Of a stretch of DNA of 9,516 nt, positions 6,838 to 9,516 are shown piece by piece. The notes beneath the pieces were generated by a model that was given only the letters and a program-made list of their open reading frames with translations, searched no databases and had not been told where the DNA came from. A program made the position numbers and the translations under genes. Numbering within the stretch: the first letter of the stretch is position 1; each line of letters begins with the position of its first letter. The stretch is from Patescibacteria group bacterium (GTDB lineage: Bacteria > Patescibacteriota > WWE3 > UBA101185 > UBA10185), in contig JAGPFW010000024.1 in assembly GCA_018056275.1 (NCBI GenBank), positions 1 through 9,516 on the forward strand, in the 5' to 3' direction.

Positions 6838-8487
6838 ATCAAAATCTCTAACTCTGTGCTGTAACGCCTCAGCCAAATGTTCCTTTAATATGCGATCTTC
6901 ACCCTCCAAATCCGCAATAGTCCTGCTTATTTTTATTGTTTTAAAATACGCCCTCGCCGAAAGACCATAACAGGAAGCTGCTTTATCCAAAAAAGTCTTT
7001 TCCGCGGAATCTAAATTACAAAATTCAAGAGTTTGAGAATTATTCATTTCGGAATTGCAAAATATTCCAAATTTTTCAAACCTTTTCTCCTGTATTTTTC
7101 TAGCTTTAATAACTCTTTTACTAACCTCTCCCGATGTTTCTCTTTTTGTTAGAGTTTCTGCACATGCAAAAGAAGAAGTATTTTTCTTCTCAACAAATGG
7201 ATTTACTTTTTCAAAAGAATAATCCCCCTCTCCAAAGGAACTCAAAGTTGTAAATAAATCCACACGATCCAATATTGGCCCAGAAACCTTTTTTCTATAG
7301 CGTCTAATCTGCCCCGGAGAACAAATACATTCTTTTTTGGAGTGACCAAAATATCCGCAAGGGCAGGGATTTAGAGCCAACAAGAGTATGAATCTGCATG
7401 GAAATTTAAAACTACCCACTCCTCTAGAGATAGTAATATAACCAGATTCCAGAGGCTGACGTAACATCTCTATAATATTGGAAGGAAACTCCGGAAATTC
7501 ATCCATAAACAAAACGCCTCTATGAGCCAAACTTATCTCCCCGGGTCTAGGTATTGTCCCTCCCCCAACCATGCCTGCATATGAAATACTGTGATGAGGA
7601 GCTCTAAATGGTCTCTCTCTTATTAAAGACCCATTTGGAGGTATATAACCTCCCGCAGAAAATATCTTTGTTACTTCTAGGGATTCTTTTAAGGAAAGGG
7701 GCGGAAGTATTGAACAAAAAGCTTGGGATAATAGCGTCTTCCCCACTCCGGGGGGACCCATCATTATAAAATTGTGTCCTCCTGCAGCAGCCAATTCCAA
7801 ACTTCTTTTTGCGGATTCTTGCCCAATTATGTCAGAAAAATCCACAGCAGATGAGTTATATTCTCCTAATAAATGCTTGGGTTCAGCCAATTTTACACTA
7901 TCCCCTTTCCTACCACTGTTAGGCTCTGTTGATAATTCCGCTTGAAAACTTTCTCCTAGAAAAGGTTTAATCTTTCTTATATTTAAAAGATGTTCGTAAA
8001 CTTGGAAAAAATTTTCTACCGGAAAAACTTTTATTCCGGGGATGGAAGAAACTTCCCGGGCATTTGACATAGGAACATAGACAGAATCATAAGAACCTTC
8101 CTTGGCGAACAAACCTAATAGGAATGCGCCTTTTGTGTGGCGTAAATCTCCATCCAATGACAATTCTCCAAAAAACAGACTCTTGCTAGGAGGATTTATC
8201 GCCTTTAAAAGACAAATAATGCCAACCGCTATCGGAAGATCATAAAAAGACCCGATTTTAGGTATGTCTGCGGGGGCTAAATTCACTGTTATCTTTTTAT
8301 TATAAGGAAAATCAATCTTTAGATTGATAAGCGCCGTCTTTATGCGATGCTTACTCTCATCTACTGTTTTGCTAGGAAGGCCAATAATGTCAAATCCAGG
8401 AAGTCCCCTGCTGGCAATGTTTACCTCCACCGAAATAGCCTGAGCCTCCAAACCGTAAGGAGTAGCAGAATTTATCTTAACTAGCAT
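6835..8487 (-). CDS. comM: ComM/YifB, AAA+ branch-migration helicase of transformation
   Basis: A Mg-chelatase-like AAA+ ATPase (YifB/ComM). In naturally competent bacteria ComM drives branch migration to widen integrated single-stranded DNA tracts. From ATG 8487 it is 550 residues, a little longer than the usual 500-510. The N-terminal Lon-like domain covers about 1-165 (GLPGFDIIGLP at 28-38). The ATPase core holds Walker A GPPGVGKT (244-251) and Walker B VLFMDE (325-330), followed by the family hallmark NPCPCGYFGHSKKECIC (373-389, four cysteines) and SGPILDRVDLF (402-412). The Mg_chelatase_C domain ends the protein, with SARAYFKTIKISRTIADLEG near 510-529. A linker at about 177-210 and a loop near 425-455 account for the extra length. 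The start is set by a strong AAGGAG nine bases upstream; in-frame ATG 8496 and TTG 8514 are less likely. It overlaps the end of dprA by 11 bases. Confidence 0.95.
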   Translation of the reverse strand: MLVKINSATPYGLEAQAISVEVNIASRGLPGFDIIGLPSKTVDESKHRIKTALINLKIDFPYNKKITVNLAPADIPKIGSFYDLPIAVGIICLLKAINPPSKSLFFGELSLDGDLRHTKGAFLLGLFAKEGSYDSVYVPMSNAREVSSIPGIKVFPVENFFQVYEHLLNIRKIKPFLGESFQAELSTEPNSGRKGDSVKLAEPKHLLGEYNSSAVDFSDIIGQESAKRSLELAAAGGHNFIMMGPPGVGKTLLSQAFCSILPPLSLKESLEVTKIFSAGGYIPPNGSLIRERPFRAPHHSISYAGMVGGGTIPRPGEISLAHRGVLFMDEFPEFPSNIIEMLRQPLESGYITISRGVGSFKFPCRFILLLALNPCPCGYFGHSKKECICSPGQIRRYRKKVSGPILDRVDLFTTLSSFGEGDYSFEKVNPFVEKKNTSSFACAETLTKRETSGEVSKRVIKARKIQEKRFEKFGIFCNSEMNNSQTLEFCNLDSAEKTFLDKAASCYGLSARAYFKTIKISRTIADLEGEDRILKEHLAEALQHRVRDFD

Positions 8488-9454
8488 AATATGCATCTCC
8501 TTTTTGAGTGACAAAACCTTTAATTGTAAGAGAAGTTAAAAGTGTCATAATCTCAGGTATGGGTACACCAAATTTTTGGTATATCTCATCCAGAAGTAAG
8601 GGTTGTTCTTTTTTTAACAGGAAATAAAGATCCTCTTCTGTCTTTTCTAGGTCACCAAAAATAGATAGCTTATTTTCTTTATAAAAGGGTTTTAAGTATG
8701 AATTATCCAAAGTATCAGTACTAAAGGTTGTTTGCTGGCTGGTATGATTTGCTGACAAGAGAATCTTTTCCTTTATTAGAGAGCTAGAATGGGCCACAGT
8801 AGCACCTGTATAGACTAAATGCCAATTTCCCTCAATAGAGGGGTTGAATATATCCCCAGGCGCTACAAATACCTGCCTTCCTAATTTTCTTGCATAATTG
8901 GCTGTTATTAGAGAGCCACTGTTTTTTCCGGCCTCAATGACAAGAGTTGCCAAACTAAGTGCAGCTACTATCCTATTCCTACGAGGAAATGTCCATGTTT
9001 TAGGAGTAGTATCACCCTCATATTCCGAAAGGAAGATACCTCCATTCGCAAGAATTCTATCGTGTAGACCACGTTGAAAATCAGGACAAATGTAGTTATG
9101 GCCACAGGGCATAACAGCAATTGTTTTCCCACCTACAGAAAGTGCCGAAATATGTGCCTGCGCGTCAATGCCGTACATAAAACCAGAAACTATGCATACC
9201 CCTATATTGCATAAGTCAGCAACAAAATATTGAGTAACCTTTTTACCATAATCAGTCATTTTTCTACTACCAACAACAGAAAGGCATTTACTAAATATAT
9301 TTGAATCAAAAGAGCCTTTTTTAGTTTTTATGTACAACTTTTGGGGGTAATCCTTTAAATCTTTTAGCAATAAGGGATAATCCTGAGAATCTTTATCCAA
9401 GGATATTATCTCTATATCTTCACTATCTAAAAAAGGTGTCTCCAAAGTTTCCAT
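8477..9454 (-). CDS. dprA: DprA/Smf DNA-processing protein
   Basis: DprA binds incoming single-stranded DNA in the cytosol, protects it and loads RecA. The 325-residue protein has a short N-terminal segment without a clear SAM domain, then the extended Rossmann fold: SVVGSRKMTDYG (59-70), VSGFMYGIDAQAH (89-101), AVMPCGHNYICP (113-124), FPRRNRIVAALS (156-167), EAGKNSGSLITANYA (174-188) and FVAPGD (196-201). After a linker (about 225-268) there is a C-terminal winged-helix DprA domain (about 274-323, LLLDEIYQKFGVPIPEI). Length and motifs fit the family. It starts at ATG 9454, with YP(x)L(x)DYPQKLYIK 26-43 matching the usual DprA beginning, without a Shine-Dalgarno sequence. It overlaps comM, so the two form an operon for recombination of imported DNA. 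Two palindromes upstream may control it. Confidence 0.95.
   Translation of the reverse strand: METLETPFLDSEDIEIISLDKDSQDYPLLLKDLKDYPQKLYIKTKKGSFDSNIFSKCLSVVGSRKMTDYGKKVTQYFVADLCNIGVCIVSGFMYGIDAQAHISALSVGGKTIAVMPCGHNYICPDFQRGLHDRILANGGIFLSEYEGDTTPKTWTFPRRNRIVAALSLATLVIEAGKNSGSLITANYARKLGRQVFVAPGDIFNPSIEGNWHLVYTGATVAHSSSLIKEKILLSANHTSQQTTFSTDTLDNSYLKPFYKENKLSIFGDLEKTEEDLYFLLKKEQPLLLDEIYQKFGVPIPEIMTLLTSLTIKGFVTQKGDAYYAS
8497..8505 (-). promoter_or_regulatory. Shine-Dalgarno sequence of comM inside dprA
   Basis: AAAAAGGAG ends nine bases before ATG 8487 and lies within the last codons of dprA. It is the only strong Shine-Dalgarno match at a gene start in the window. It decides the comM start and points to coupled or reinitiated translation. 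Confidence 0.75.
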
Positions 9455-9475
9455 AAAGAAAGCTTAGTATTAGAA

Positions 9476-9500
9476 AATACAAATTGGAACAATTTGTATT
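9476..9500. promoter_or_regulatory. Perfect 11+3+11 inverted repeat upstream of dprA
   Basis: AATACAAATTG (9476-9486) and CAATTTGTATT (9490-9500) are exact complements around GAA, centred 34 bases before the dprA start. Such a perfect AT-rich dyad is typical of a dimeric repressor site. On the minus strand it is followed by TTTTCT, so a weak terminator of an upstream gene is the alternative, although each arm holds only one C and one G. Confidence 0.6.
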
Positions 9501-9513
9501 CTATTTAAAATAG
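9501..9513. promoter_or_regulatory. Second palindrome upstream of dprA, shared with comEA
   Basis: CTATTT and AAATAG flank a single A and directly abut the larger inverted repeat. Read on the minus strand, the bases from 9513 to 9498 are CTATTTTAAATAGAAT, identical to 6145-6160 upstream of comEA. The TAGAAT inside (9503-9498, minus) could also serve as a -10 box for dprA; the -35 position would be outside the window. Confidence 0.45.
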
Positions 9514-9516
9514 CTT

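Noticed and set aside
8488..8514. Longer comM starts at ATG 8496 and TTG 8514
   Set aside because: The AAGGAG is correctly spaced only for ATG 8487, and the family begins close to that methionine.
1..9516. CRISPR array, insertion sequence, tRNA, rRNA or riboswitch
   Set aside because: No regular long direct repeats, transposase motifs, cloverleaf or conserved RNA motifs were seen on either strand.

Overview
This is an AT-rich bacterial stretch in which every gene I can support reads on the minus strand, so transcription runs from the right edge to the left edge. The tight packing, the two-part ComEC, the long-form NDK start, the enlarged arginyl-tRNA synthetase and the near absence of Shine-Dalgarno sequences suggest a member of the Candidate Phyla Radiation (Patescibacteria; Microgenomates or WWE3-like is my guess). 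That placement is inference; no rRNA or ribosomal protein is present to fix it. The code looks standard: full-length ORFs use GGN for glycine, and the stops seen are TAA (four) and TAG (four).

Right block (8477-9513 and 6835-8487): dprA and comM (yifB) overlap by 11 bases and form a translationally coupled pair for handling incoming single-stranded DNA. A perfect 11+3+11 inverted repeat, abutting a second small palindrome, lies upstream of dprA. Middle (6341-6790): a small cysteine-free ArsR-type repressor gene has its own TATAAT box and operator-like dyad, and it ends at an intrinsic terminator. A roughly 240-base non-coding stretch (6099-6340) follows. It holds short direct repeats, helically phased CCGCA motifs, an inverted pair of DnaA-box-like 9-mers and a palindrome whose 16-base sequence recurs upstream of dprA.

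Left block (1-6098): comEA, comEC (membrane channel part) and a separate gene for the ComEC metallo-beta-lactamase domain lead into argS, which starts one base after the preceding stop. A membrane-anchored calcineurin-like phosphoesterase with altered metal ligands and the 5' part of ndk follow. These genes look like one long transcription unit.

Taken together, the window is largely a DNA-uptake island. ComEA binds DNA outside the membrane and ComEC passes one strand through. The separate MBL protein probably supplies the nuclease-like domain, DprA loads RecA, and ComM drives branch migration during integration. The most interesting leads are the shared cis elements that may tie the two competence operons together, possibly through the ArsR protein encoded between them, the repeat-rich non-coding element, and the degenerate phosphoesterase. 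I found no CRISPR array, transposon, tRNA or rRNA.
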